Source: Typhlomys cinereus (lineage: Eukaryota > Chordata > Mammalia > Rodentia > Platacanthomyidae). Taken from it: 64,000 nucleotides of DNA. Shown piece after piece: positions 12,185 through 24,832 of this stretch (its first letter is position 1; every line of letters starts with the position of its first letter). The notes under the pieces are model-generated. The model had not been told where the DNA came from and ran no database searches. It worked only from the letters and a program-made list of their open reading frames with translations. A program made the position numbers and the translations under genes. The stretch is taken from contig JALPQD010000125.1 in assembly GCA_023101885.1 (NCBI GenBank), forward strand, positions 3,434,973 through 3,498,972. Reading direction: 5' to 3'.

Positions 12185-14002
12185 ACATAACCTGACTTAA
12201 TCAACAAACCACAATCCAGAACTTCAGAGACTATATCAATCACATAGAACTAGGACAACCTAATCTCTCCCCATCCTGGAGCTCAGGGACATTTGCGGAA
12301 GAGGGGGCGGTAAGATTGTAAGAGCAAAAGGATGGGAGGAGCAACGATTTGCAAGATTCTCAACAATAGTTGGGGCCAAAGCAATCGTAATGGGACTTTG
12401 CATGCCCTGCGCAATGTCCAGCGCACTGTTGCCCTCATAAAGTCTAGCATCTGTTAAGGGCACCGAGACCCCTGGAGGCAAGGGATTGACAGCCATAGTA
12501 GTGATCTTATGCTTAAGAGGAACAAGAGGAAGGGCTTATGGAAATGCCACTGGGTCCTTATATGTCATCGGAGAGGATGACCCAATGGAGAGTTAGTTTT
12601 TTTTTTTTTTTTTTTTTTTTTCACAAAGAAGCATTTTTTTATTCATCCCGTGAGCAACTGTCTTCCAAAATACATACCACACACAATACAGGCATTCTTA
12701 TTTAAATAACACTTGGAATAATGTCAAGTTATTTGGCAGGTGTTTTTTTTTTTTTTTAATTTAATTATACATTTTAAAATTTTTTACCAGTTCCCTCCCT
12801 CCCCCCTCCCCTTCCCCCAGTGTCTCCCCCCCAATTCCCAGAGAGTCCTTTATTGTGTGCGCCTAACTCTCCACTGGGTCCTCCTCTCCGATGACATATA
12901 AGGACCCAGTGGCATGTCCATAAGCCCTTTCTCTTGTTCCCCTTAAGCATAAGATTACTACTATGGCTGTCAATCCCTTGCCTCCAGGGGTCTCGGTGCC
13001 CTTAACAGATGCTAGACTTTATGAGGGCAACAGTGCGCTGGACATTGCGCAGGGCATGCAAAGTTTCCATTATGATTGCTTTGGCCCCAACTATTGTTGA
13101 GAATCTTGCAAATCGTTGCTCCTCCCATCCTTTTGCTCCTACAATCTTACCGCCCCCTCTTCCGCAAATGTCCCTGAGCTCCAGGATGGGGAGAGATTAG
13201 GGCCTGTCCTAGTTCTATGTGATTGATATAGAGTCTCTGAAGTTCTGGATTGTGGTTTGTTGATTTTCTTTTGCAGTTTTGCTGCTCCTGCAATTCCCTT
13301 CACTCCATTCTGCTGGGCACTGTATGTCACCCCCTGGCCAGAGACAAAAAGCTGTTAACTGGAGTCTTGTTGTAATAGCACATTCAAGGGTAGATGCAAT
13401 AAGAGTAGGAAACCTCACTGAGGAGGGGTCCATCACCCATTTGCAAAATGTTTACTTTTTATCTGCTAGACTATATGCCCTCCCCTTCTGGTGAGATCAG
13501 GAAAGAACGTCTGTGAACTTAACCAGGTTTCTCATTACTTACTTGCAGACCTTGATGGAGGCCTATTTTCTCTGCTGTAACATGGTCTCCTCTCTCCTTG
13601 TTTCTGGTGTGGCCCTCCTAACCCATCTCTCTTGTTCATAATCCTTGCAATTACTGTGTTACATAGGTTTACTTTTGAGTGTCCCAATGTGGGCTGGGCG
13701 AGTTTGGTACTAGGAGCCACCTATTAGGGAGTACATACGGCGCTTAATTTTCTGGGTTTGGGATACTTCACTTAATATAATTCTTTCTAATGACATCCAT
13801 TTCCCAGCAAATTCCAGTAATTCATCATTTTTGATGGCTGAGTAGTACTCCCCAATGGAGAGTTAGGCGTATACAATAAAGGACTTTCTGGGAATTGGGG
13901 GGGAGGCACTGGGGGAAGGGGAGGGGGGAGGGAGGGAACTGGTAAAAAATTTTTAAATGTATAATTAAATTTTTAATAAAAAAAAAACATAACCTGACTT
14001 AA
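12185..14002 (+). mobile_element. 5'-truncated L1 3' end, interrupted by a second L1
   Basis: The 16-mer ACATAACCTGACTTAA is present exactly at 12185-12200 and 13987-14002. Inside it is a plus-strand L1 3' UTR in two pieces, 12201-12596 and 13867-13986. The pieces join perfectly across the intervening opposite-strand insertion when one copy of CCCAATGGAGAGTTAG is removed. The 3' UTR lines up with that of the long L1 ending near 19745, but is closer to the nested copy. Confidence 0.9.
12581..13866 (-). mobile_element. Nested minus-strand L1 3' end with 3' transduction
   Basis: The insertion is bounded by CCCAATGGAGAGTTAG at 12581-12596 and 13851-13866. Read on the minus strand, it starts in the last part of ORF2 (13850, equivalent to about 18950 of the neighbouring L1), passes through the 3' UTR, and reaches a first A-tract (12743-12757). 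It then carries about 121 bp of non-L1 sequence (12622-12742) with AATAAA (12638-12643), and ends in a 25-base A-tract (12597-12621). Two tails separated by sequence with its own poly(A) signal is the classical picture of L1 3' transduction. Confidence 0.9.
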
Positions 14003-14172
14003 CTGACATACTAACAGCCTAGTAGCCTCATCTAGGATATAACAATAACAATACACAAACATACCCAATCCAAGGCAAACACTAGTAATAACTGGCAAGT
14101 GTAACAATACCAACTATGTCGATTCAGTGAAAAACACACAGAAACTGAAAGGTCCTAAAAAAGAAAACAACA

Positions 14173-14742
14173 ATGTACAAGTCAAAGTGCAGATCCACGA
14201 GAAACAAAACCCAAGAAGGCCAATCTCCTACCGAAAGAATCAATCCCATAATGAGGGATTCCGACCAGAACAAATCCACAGAAAATAGCCATGAAAGCCA
14301 GACCCAATATAACAACTTTCAGAGTATGATCATTACCATGATTAATACTATGAACGAGGAAATCCGAGAAGAGTTAAACAACCGTATCAACCACTTTGAA
14401 CAGGAACACAACAGGAACCTGGAGGAGTTGAGAAAAACAGTTCAAGAAACAAAAATAGGTATAGAGCAGTTAAAACAGTCTCAGGCAGAGTTTAAAATTG
14501 AACTAAAAGACAAGTTATCTTCAACCCAAAACTCAACAGAGAGTCTTATCAGCAGAACAAATGAGGCAGAAAATAGATTTTCAGATCTTGAAGACAAAGT
14601 GGGAGAATTAACCAGCTCAATGGAAGAGATTGTTAAAGCCAAAAAGATACTGGAGAGGAACATTCAAGAGATATGGGACACCCTGAAGAAGCCTAATATG
14701 CCCAAAATACCACACTGGAGGAAATATTTCAATTCATCATAA
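14173..14742 (+). pseudogene. L1 ORF1 (RNA-binding chaperone), truncated by frameshift
   Basis: The open frame gives 189 residues rich in Glu, Lys, Asn and Gln. Heptad-like coiled-coil sequence covers roughly residues 55-160 (NRINHFEQEHNRNLEELRK, then a SRTNEAENRFSDLEDKVGEL block), which is typical of the L1 ORF1p trimerisation region and the start of its RRM. The frame then breaks (HWRKYFNSS-stop), and the C-terminal RRM/CTD sequence continues in other frames to about 15210. A functional ORF1p would be about 350 residues. Confidence 0.85.
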
Positions 14743-15267
14743 ATGAAAACTTCCCACAACTAAAGAATGAGAGGCCTATCCAAATACAAGAGGCATTTCA
14801 CACTCCAAACAGATATGACCAAAATAGAAACTTGCCATGGCAAATAATAGTCAAAACACTCCACATTCAAGACAAAGAAAAGGTACTGAGAGCTTCAAGA
14901 GAAAAAAAAGCAAGTCACTTCTAAAGGTAAACCTATTAGAATAACAAATGACTACTCAATGGAAACAGTAAAAGCAAGAAGAGCTTGAAGAGATATACTT
15001 CAAGTATTAAATGAGCAAAAATGCCAACCCAGACTGATATACCCGGCAAAACTATCAGTCATGATTGAGGGAGAAAGAAAAGTTTTCCAGCACAAAGACA
15101 ACTTGAAGGGATGCATGTCTACCAAACCAGGCCTTCAAAAAATGCTAGAAATGATACTCAAGCTTGAAGAAAAGAACAAGCGTATCCAGGAGGACAGAAG
15201 GGAAGTATAATACCACCAAAACATAAATATCAAACAACATGCTTACAAAATCTACTAAACATAAAAA

Positions 15268-18200
15268 ATGTCCAGAATTAAAAATAATTTCTCCATTATA
15301 ACATTAAATGTCAATGGTATTAACTCACCGATTAAGAGACACAGATTACAAACTTGGATTAAAAACCACAATCCAAAAATCTGCTGCCTGCAGGAAACAC
15401 ATCTCACCACAAAAGATAGGCACATCCTAAGAATGAAAGGCTGGTCCAAAATCTTGCAAGCTAATGGAACCAGGAAACAGGCAGGGGTAGCAATTATGCT
15501 TTCAGACAAAGTGGACTTCAAACCAAAGAAAATCATAAGAGACACTCCTTAAACTACGATTTAGTCACAGGTACAATTCACCAGGAAGACTTCACAATAC
15601 TAAACATTTATGCACCCAATACGGGCCCTTCACATTCATTAAGAAAACCCTATAGTGCCTAAAACAAGAAATCAACCCCCAAACGATAATTCTTGGGAAT
15701 TTCAACACCGCCCTCTCAACATGGGATAGATCAACAGGTCAAAAGCTTAACAGAGACACTTTGGAACTTAATCAAACCCTGAAAGAAATGGACCTTAGAG
15801 ATCTTTATCAAACTTTTCACCCACGCACCAAAGAATACACATTTTTCTCAGCAGCACACGGAACTTTCTCCAAAATAGATCACATATTGGGCCACAAAAT
15901 GAATCTACACATATACAAAACAAGTTGAAATTCTAACCTGTGCCCTATCAGACCACCACGGCCTATAGCTGGACATCCACAACACAACAAACAAGAGAAA
16001 ATACACTAAATCTTGGAAACTTAACGATATGATGCTGAATGAGAACTGGATTCAGGAATAAATTAAAAAGGAAATTCAAGATTTCCTGAAAGTGAACGAT
16101 AATGAAAATACAACTTATCAAAATCTCTGGGACACAATGAAAGCTGTTCTAAGAGGTAAGTTCATAGCTCTTAATGCCTATATCAAAAAAATGGAAACAT
16201 CACAAATAAATAACTTAACGATGCAGCTTAAGGCTTTAGAGAAACTTGAGCAATCTGATCCCAAAAGTAGTAGAAGAGAGATTAGCAAAATAAGGGGAGA
16301 AATATCTGAAATCGAGATTAAGAAAACGATAGAAAAAAATCAACCAGTCAAAATGCTGGTTCTTTGAAAAAATCAATAAGATTGATACACCCCTAGCTAA
16401 ATTAACCAAAAACAAGAGAGAGAAAACCCAAATTAACAAAATTAGAAATGAACATGGAGTTATCACTACTGATACCCAAGAAATCCAGAGAATTATAACA
16501 TCATATTTCAAAAACTTATACTCTGTGAAGTTTGACAACACAAAAGAGATGGATGAATTTCTAAGTAAACACAACTTACCTAAATTGAATCAGGAAGTTG
16601 TGAATTATTTAAATAGTCCTATAACATATAAGGAAATTGAGGAAGTAATCTCGAATCTTCCCACCAAAAAATGTCCTGGACCAGATTGATTCAGCACAGA
16701 GTTCTACCAGACATTTAAGGAGTTAATAACACCAATACTCCTTAAACTGTTCCATCAAATAGCAAAGGAAGGAACACTACCAAATTCCTTCTATGAAGCT
16801 AATATTGTCTTAATCCCAAAACCTAATAAAGATTCACTTAAAAAAGAAAACTATAGGCTGATCTCTCTGATGAACACAGATGCAAAGATTCTCAACAAAG
16901 TCTTAGCATATCGGATTCAAAAATATACCAAAAAGATCATTCATGGGGACCAAGTAGGCTTCATCCCTGGCACACAAGGTTGGTTCAACATACACAAATC
17001 AATAAATGTAATTCATCATGTAAACCAGTCCAAAGTCCAAGACCACATGATACTCTCGATAGATGCAGAAAAAGCCTTTGACAAGATCCAACAGCCTTTT
17101 ATGATCAAAACGCTAGAGACAGTAGGAATGGAAGGAACCTTTATCAATATAATAAAAGCTGTATACAACAAGCCCACAGCAAGGATTATGCTCAATGGGG
17201 GACAATTGGAAGCATTCCCACTTCGATCAGGAACTAGACAAGGCTGTCCACTCTCACCACTTCTATTCAATATTGTACTTGAAGTCTTAGCTGAAGCCAT
17301 AAGACAAGAAAGGGACATAAGAGGGATTCAAATTGGCAAGGAAGAAGTCAAGCTATCCCTATTTGCAGATGACATGATCTTATACCTGAGGGATCCCAAA
17401 AACTCCACCAGGGAGCTCCTGGAACTAATTGAGAAGTTCAGCAGGGTGGCAGGATACAAAATAAATGTGCAAAAATCAGAGGCCTTCCTTTATGTCCAGA
17501 ATGAAAGAAGTGAAAAATCCCTGAGAGACTCAATCCCATTTACTATAGCCCCTAAAAAAAGAAATACCTTGGTATAAACCTAACCAAGGATGTAAAAGAC
17601 CTTTACAATGAAAACTTTAAAATCCTAAAGAAAGAAATTGCAGAAGACATCAGAAGGTGGAAAGACCTCCCATGTTTCTGGATTGGCAGAATCAACATCG
17701 TAAAAATGACTATCCTACCAAAGGCAATATACAAATTCAATTCTATACCAATTAAAATACCAAAGCAATTCTTCAAAGAAGCTGACCAAATAATCTCAAA
17801 GTTCATATGGAGGCACAAAACACCCAGGATAGCAAAGACAATCCTGAGTAACAAAAACACTGCTGGAGGTATTACCCATACCAAGCCTTAGTCTATACTA
17901 CAAATCCATAGTTATAAAAACAGCCTGGTACTTGCTCCAAATTAGACACACAGGATCAATGGATAAGGGTTGAAGACCCAGATATAAGCCCACAAAAATA
18001 CAGCCATTTGATCTTTGACAAAGGGGCCCAAAGAATCCAATGGAAAAAGAACAGCATCTTCAACAAATGGTGCTGGCAAAAACTGGATCTCCACATGCAG
18101 AAGATTAAAGCTGGACCCGTACTTGTCACCATGTACAAGACTTAATTCCAAATGGATCAAGGGCCTTGATATCAGACCAGACACTATAAAAACCATAGTT

Positions 18201-19089
18201 AAAAGGATAGGGAACTCCCTCGAGCTGATTGGGCTAGGCCAACATTTCCTAAACAGACATCCAATAGCACAGTCACTGCTACCAACTCTCAACAGCTGGG
18301 ATCTTGTGAAATTAAAGAGCTTCGTTCAGATAAAGAGATTGTAACATGAGCTCAAAGGCAACCCACAGAATGGGAGAAAATCTTCACTAACCACATATCT
18401 GATAGAGCTCTACTGTCCAGAGTGCACAAAGAACTTAGAAAACTAAACACCAAGGAAACCAATGGCCCAATTAAAAAATGGGCCCTGGAACTTAAAAGAA
18501 ATTTTACCAGGGATGAAATTAAATGTCTAACAAATATCTTAAAAAATGCTCCACTTCTTTAGCTATCAGGGAAATGCAAATCAAAACTTCCCTGAGATAT
18601 CATCTCACCCCGGTCAGGATGGCAAAAATCCACAATACAAACAATAACAAGTGCTGGAGAGGATGTGGAGAGAGGGGAACTCTGCTACATTGCTGGTGGG
18701 AATGCAGGCTCATACAGCCACTCTGGAGAGCCGTCTGGAGATTCTTTAAGAAATTAAAGATTGAAATGCCATATAACCCTGCTATTCCACTTTTGGGAAT
18801 AACCCCCCATGCAGCAGAGGTTCACCTCGATAGCACAAGCACGACCATGTTCATAGCAGCACTGTTTACAATAGCAAAGTCATGGAATCAACCCAAATGT
18901 CCAACAGTTGATGAGTGGATAAGGAAAAGGTGGTACATCTATACAATGGAGTACTACTCAGCCATCAAAAATGATGAATTACTGGAATTTGCCGGGAAAT
19001 GGATGTCATTAGAAACAATTATATTAAGTGAAGTATCCCAAACCCAGAAAGTTAAGTGCCATATGTACTCCCTAATAAGTGTCTCCTAG
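15268..19089 (+). pseudogene. L1 ORF2 (endonuclease-reverse transcriptase), multiply disrupted
   Basis: Endonuclease domain: 15268-15552 gives ITLNVNGINSPIKRHRLQ and LQETHL, the catalytic start of L1 AP-like endonuclease, then stops. Reverse transcriptase: 16870-17577 holds [12 protein letters not shown] and FADDMILYL (active-site FADD near 17362-17373). C-terminal part: 18523-19089 holds [25 protein letters not shown] at 16687-16689 sits in the conserved GPDGF position just before the RT core. Further frameshifts occur at about 15552, 16367 and 17577. Non-functional. Confidence 0.9.
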
Positions 19090-19745
19090 TACCAAACTCA
19101 CCCAGCCCACATTGAGACACTCAAAGGGGGTGACAGTGCCCATCAGGATGGAGTGAAGGGCATTGCAGGAGCAGCAAAACTGCAAATAAAATCAACAAAC
19201 CACAATCCAGAACTTCAGAGACTCTATATCAACCACATAGAACCAGACCAGCCTAATCTCCCCCCATCCTGAAGCTCAGGGACATTTGCAGAAGAGGGGG
19301 CGGTAAGAGTGTAAGCGCAAAAGGATGGGAGGAGCAATGATTTGCAAGATTCTCCACATTAGTTAGGGCCGAAGTAATCATAATAGGACTTTGCATGCCC
19401 TGCGCAATGTCCAACACACTATTGACCTCACAAAGTCTAGCATCAGCTAAAGGCACCAAGATCCTTGGAGGCAAGGGATTGACAGCCACAGTAGTGTTCC
19501 TATGCTTAAGGGGAACATGAGAAAAGGTTCAGGGAAATGCCACTGGGTCCTTGTACGTCATCGGAGAGGAGGACCAAGAGGAGAGTTAAGCATACACAAT
19601 AAAGGACTCTCTGGGAATTGGGGGGGGAGGCACTGGGGGAATGGGGCGGGAGGGAGGGGAAGCAGGGGATTCGGGGGGAGGAGGAGGGAGGGAGGGAACT
19701 GGTCTACCTATTAAGTTTGTATGAGCGGAAATAATAAAAAATGTA

Positions 19746-20154
19746 TTAAAAACATGTATTATGTATACATGCATATCTGTATTTACATGTGCAATGTGTA
19801 GGTGTTGTATACAACTGTTACATATCTTGTACACAGTGTTTTTCCTCTATTACAATTAGGATACTAGATAAACTTCAGTTCTATAAAATGATTAGGCACA
19901 CAATTTCATAATTTCAAGTCGCTTAAAGTTACATTGGATTTTAGCAATACAGAATCATTGCCCAATAATAAAACACACATTAGCACAAAAGATCAAGATA
20001 TTATCAATACCATCCAGCTTTCTGGGCTGAATTGGAACCACTAATGCCATCTGAAAATGAAGCCTGATATTACTAAACATTCACCAATGGGGAAGAAAGT
20101 TTAATTGAAAAAAATTCTGATTAATAAAGGAACCTCTGTCTTCATATAGCAAAG

Positions 20155-20207
<53 letters not shown>

Positions 20208-22480
20208 CACACACATGCACGCATACTCGCATGTACGTGCACACACACGCATGCACAAACCTTGTTCTTAGCTTCAGAAAAGTGAAATGCATGGAAACTA
20301 GGAATTATCAAAATTATCTCTTTGATCTCTTTTCCTGTGGGAATTTTTTCAAGTCATGTTGTCCTTTGAATAAAGGACCCAGTGGATTCCCTGATGAATC
20401 ACTTCATGCCTCTCTCTTTCCCTCTCTGAAGACTTGTGACAGTGCTCAGAGTTCTCTAGAGATTAAATCATAGGTTAGAAAAAAATTTTCTTTATATAGA
20501 GAGCAAGCCTGGGCTCACTGTCACAAGGAAACTTATATGTCATGTTGTGCAAAGAAATACGAGAGGAGAGCAAGGGGGAACTGGGAGCTCCCCCCATAAA
20601 CTTGTGCTTCCAAGTTCAGCAATAAAAAGAAAAGAGGTTTAATGAATAGCCAGACGAACATATTTGAGTTGTGACTTCAAATGGGAATGTGCTGGTTATC
20701 AGAAGCAAAGAAGGTTGTAAGAAGATTACAGTAGAACATTTCCAGGTAAGTTTTAATTTTAGAATGGAGACAACTACCATTCTTCTAATCAGACTTATTT
20801 CTCTAAAATTCTATATGAAGTCACCGTGGATTTTTTTAAATGGTGCTCAGGATTAATAGTAGCCACTCAGCAGCTTCTACTGCAGATACCTGAAAACACG
20901 TGCCTCTCTCTCGAAGCTGAGTAAGTTTGCAGAAGGTTTAAAGGGGGAGGAAGTAATGGTGAAGGGGTGCTATGAGGTATGACAAGGAGAGGTTTATAGA
21001 ATTAGCCTCATGGTACGTACTTAACAGGCACTAGCTACATGAAAGAAGCTGCTTAAAGAGAAGAAATTTGGCCTTGGTGCTGAACAAGAGAAAGAGATGT
21101 TGGCAGAATTGTGATAGGGGGAAGAGACAGTGAAATAGAGGAGAAAGGAACGTGGAAAGCATGCTAACCAAAGGAGCTGTCATTCAGAGACACTTTATTG
21201 ATCCTGTTCCAGGTGTTCCGTATATCTGACAGCAACATCATGCAGAATTCCTGAATGCACCTAAAATATTTGATATTGCATCTTTCCACCTTCTCCCTCT
21301 GTTCACAGCGCTTTCCCCTGCTTCTTTTCACTCAGTCTTGTGATTGTTTCACGACTTGGCAATTTCACTTCTCTAAAATTTTCCCAGAGAAAGTGTCTCA
21401 TCCTGTTCCACAAGCTCTTTTCCAATTCAGTTATAACATATTTTGAACCTTATAGTTACTATCTGTTACTCAGTAGACAAAGAAAAAACAAAGAAGAATG
21501 AAGAAAAAAGGGGCAAAGAGAAGAAAACAAAGAGGGAAAGCTAATCTCAGATCCTTTCTGACGCGGTTTCTGATTCAGCTCTTGGGCTGGATATTCTCCA
21601 CGTGGCTACCTAGAAAATAATTCCATGGGCTCTGGAGAATACAAGCTGCTGCTCTCCAGTTCCGAACCTTCAGATTCAGCCCAAGTATGAAAACTGTTAG
21701 ACTCCTTAATGCTTTTAACATACAGCGGAACTGTGAGTCCCTTCTTGAGTCTATGAAAACGTGTTTAGAAATGAAAACGTGTTTGCATCTCACTCAGACA
21801 TTTGAGAAGCAGTGAGGTTTTCACACATGTATGTAAAAATAGAGAGTGAGTCACATGAGGTTTTGAGGGGACAGCAAGAGAAAGCACCATGAGGCAAGCG
21901 AAGCTTATCCACTGAAAGAAGAGAAAATGATCAGTGAAGGGGGCCAGAGAGGTACAAGATGTGAGCTGAGGCCAGTTGTTCATTTACGTGTCATGGGCAG
22001 CCTCATCATTCATGATGAGAGAATACACAAAGGCCTTGTCTGTTACAGTACAGACATCTGATTCTATTCCCTATATAATATGAAGCCATCTGGGGTTGTG
22101 ATATATTATTTAATATTTTTAAAGATAATATGGTCATTCTGTGGACAAGAAGCAAGCAACGAGCTGAAAAGCCAGTGAGGAGGAGTACCAGAAGTGTTCT
22201 GATTTGAATGAGACAGTGAAAGTGAGGGTTTGGCTGCAGAAGCAAGTTTCCATCCGATGGGGAAAGAAGCATGACTGTTAGATGCGGATGAGAGAGATTG
22301 AAATCAACTGCGGGAAGGTCATCTTTCCTGTCAGGGAAGCAGTAGCAGTGCCAGTGTATAAGTGCTCTTCTTGGTCCTGGGGAAATAAGGAGGCTTTGCA
22401 CTGATTTCTATTTTCTTATGAAATGGAAAGCCTATCTTCCATTTCCAAGTGGGAGGTGGAGATGTTGAGAGATTAAGAAT
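19746..22480. other. Spacer with CA microsatellite; no gene seen
   Basis: No coding region recognised. A CA run of about 23 units lies at 20157-20202. A 14-bp direct duplication (ATGAAAACGTGTTT) occurs twice within 21754-21785. The open frames here are short and without motif. Confidence 0.5.
20157..20202. repeat. (CA)n microsatellite
   Basis: About 23 uninterrupted CA units, followed by imperfect CA/TG-rich sequence to about 20260. Confidence 0.95.
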
Positions 22481-22482
22481 AA

Positions 22483-22520
22483 AGAGGGCTGGCAAGATGG
22501 CTCAGCGGATATGCCATGTG
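22483..22520 (+). mobile_element. SINE head fragment
   Basis: GGGCTGGCAAGATGGCTCAGCGG matches the tRNA-related head of rodent B2-type SINEs. The rest of the element is not recognisable. Confidence 0.5.
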
Positions 22521-22882
22521 TTGACTAGCAGAGGATGGATAATGTTTGCTAAGCATTCAGCTAAGAAAATAACAAGTGTAGGGGCTGAATGTGGAATGAT
22601 AGCTATCGTCCTTCTGGAAATCAATGACCTTTCAAATGAATGGCACACACAGAAAAATAATTGTCGGTATTTGAGTGGACCAACTGAGATTCCATACCTA
22701 TAATTGGGCATATTGGAATTGTCTGTTGTATGGAAATTAGAATAATCACTGCACTGACCTAAGCGTGAGTCACATGAAGGACAGATTAGAAATAGATCAG
22801 TGTGCAAGAAAGTAGGAAGATTAGAAGGATATAAATGCATGCAAGGATGGTGATGGGCTTTGCAACTACAAAGCCAATTCAT

Positions 22883-23086
22883 CTAAAGCAAGATAGAGCA
22901 GAAAAACGTGGTCTGTAACTTTTCTGTCTGTTCAATGGCTTCTTCCATCTCTTTAGTGTCATTCCCAGAATCAATGCCCTCTTTGGTTGTTTTCTTAGAG
23001 AATTTCTCAGTCCGAACACACCCTAGATACACAATGAGCAAAATTAAAACTAGAATGTGGTAAGTCATTCGCCCTGACAGGGACAT
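22883..23086 (-). CDS. Possible small secreted or membrane peptide ORF (unverified)
   Basis: A 67-codon frame starts MSLSGRMTYHILVLILLIVY. Residues 8-21 form a strongly hydrophobic segment like a signal peptide or single membrane span, ending before CVRTEKFSKK. The remaining part is hydrophilic and acidic/basic (KEGIDSGNDTKEMEEAIEQ), with one potential N-glycosylation site (NDT), then a short hydrophobic end. I do not recognise a family. The second Met (residue 7) is an equally good start. There is no supporting splice or promoter signal. It could be a first coding exon, a decayed gene or chance. Confidence 0.22.
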   Translation of the reverse strand: MSLSGRMTYHILVLILLIVYLGCVRTEKFSKKTTKEGIDSGNDTKEMEEAIEQTEKLQTTFFCSILL

Positions 23087-23694
23087 AGAACATGCTACTC
23101 TTGCAGTATTGTTATTCCTGTCCTATACCGCCCTCTTGAATAGTCCACTGTTACCTATATTCCTTTAACTACATAGAAGTTGTTGCTAGTGGTAGCAGGT
23201 TCTTTATTTCATTTTCATTTAGATAGCACATATACCCTTAGAAGTAGAGAAAGATGTCTGCTCAATTCGTGATAGCAAATTGAGTGAATACACCTCCTGA
23301 AAGACCAATGAGGACTAATGCTGATAGGGAAGCAAAGGAAGATGCTTTTCTTGGTGGTGCACCCACTGGCCTATGATACTTGCAGGAACGTGGATCAGGT
23401 CAGGCATTTGCAAAGTAAACCAGATCAAACACAGTGGGCCATACAAGTAAAAAGACTTGAAAATAGGAGGAAGTCTGGCAAGAGAGATGGAGGGTTGTAA
23501 GGGGGAAAGGAGGCAGGATGAAATTGAAAATGAAAGGGTGAAAATATCATAAATTCGCTATATTCATATGTGCAACAATAAAACACTATAGGTATTTTTA
23601 AAAGATTGAGTGAATATCCTTGGGTAGTCCAGTATGCTAATTTGAAAAGAATATTTAATGTTTTAAAGGCAATACAGTCATTTGAGTCAGTTAG

Positions 23695-24150
23695 GGTTGA
23701 ATCAATACATTCAGGTCAAAAATCCCAAGATCACTCCATTCAAGACATGACTGCTGCATCTAGGATCTCAGTGCAGTGAGACTTGTCCTTACCAGACCTA
23801 CATAATTACTGAAATACCAACAAGCCCCCACAGACTATGAGGAACTGAAGAGAGATAAATACACACAGTGGAACCTTAGGAACTAGAGCTGGATGAGTGA
23901 AGAGAAATGCCCCTATCAGTGGGGTGGCCCAAAGAAGGACAACTTGATATGCTACAGAAGCCTGAAACCCCCCCCTCCAAGGTAGACAAGCCAGAGCAAA
24001 CCCCAGGGTTCATAGAAGCGGTGAGGCAGGAGAGTGGCAGGGAGTGGCTTTGGATTGATGAGAAGAAAGGAGGGAAATGAGAGAAGGGAGATGGAGGAAA
24101 GCAGGGATTAGTACTCAATATGTTTGTAAAACCAAAACCTAAACAATTTT
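23695..24150 (+). mobile_element. L1 3' end, older subfamily
   Basis: CATTCAAGACATGACTGCTG, AGTGAGACTTGTCCTTACCA and CCCTATCAGTGGGGTGGCCC precede a purine-rich tract and an A-rich end, matching 3826-4345 and 35190-35722. Confidence 0.85.
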
Positions 24151-24832
24151 TTTAAAATTTCAAGGAATTTTCCAGCAATTCTATGTGTTGGAAGTTCAAA
24201 AGATGAAAGGATTCAATGCCTTCACAGTGTCCTTGTTTTAGACATTTGTCTTTCATGTTCCTAACTGCCCCCCAAGTCAAAGGTTTCAGGGAAAGATAAG
24301 GTATCACCACCAGAGAATGTATCCATGGATGGCATGTAAAGTTAAAAGACTCGAAGGATAACTCCTCTCACAGTTCAACACTCCTACAGTAAGGGGTGAG
24401 GAAGCATACTTGCCCCCGTGGCCTCTCATTCTCTCTGAATACCCACAGCTTCACAAAGAACATATCATGATCTTTCTACTGGGTTATCTCATCTTTCAAA
24501 GACAAAAAATATTTTCTCCTATTCTTACTTAAAACCAGAAAGAAATGAAGTATACGACTGCTGAACTGTATGGGATGAGAATCAAGGTCTACTATGACAT
24601 CCTTTATGTGGAAGTCAAAGCCCCCGTAAAGACTTGATTGTGAAAAGTAATAAAGGGTGTTAGAGCAGAAATTGGACCGTGGATTTCATGATTCTGAGAT
24701 GGCATTATGCCATCTTTCTTTGGGTCCCAGCTCAGCAAATCATCAGAATTCAAACCAATAAAACGACCCACCACTTGTGTCTCATTGGACAGGTATCTAA
24801 ACTTACTTAACAACCACCAACAGTTGTCTGCC

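Larger units (their letters stand above)
14003..19745 (+). mobile_element. Long, decayed LINE-1 element (ORF1, ORF2, 3' UTR)
   Basis: Plus-strand L1 running from just before ORF1 through endonuclease, reverse transcriptase and the C-terminal part of ORF2 to a 3' UTR (about 19090-19745) ending in a G-rich tract, ATTAAGTTTGTATGAGC and an A-rich tail. There is no GC-rich 5' promoter region, so the 5' end is probably truncated. Frameshifts and stops interrupt both ORFs, so it is not autonomous. Relative to the nested copy, its 3' UTR lacks about 330 bp near 19137. Confidence 0.9.

Noticed and set aside
16092..16367. Separate lysine-rich gene
   Set aside because: In register with L1 ORF2 between endonuclease and reverse transcriptase domains; part of the decayed element.
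20157..20260. Regular spaced repeats as a CRISPR-like array
   Set aside because: Plain CA microsatellite in a mammalian genome; no spacers.
24707..24832. N-terminal extension of the forward odorant receptor
   Set aside because: The 42 extra residues do not resemble a receptor N-terminus, and the Met at 24833 gives the normal 311-residue length.
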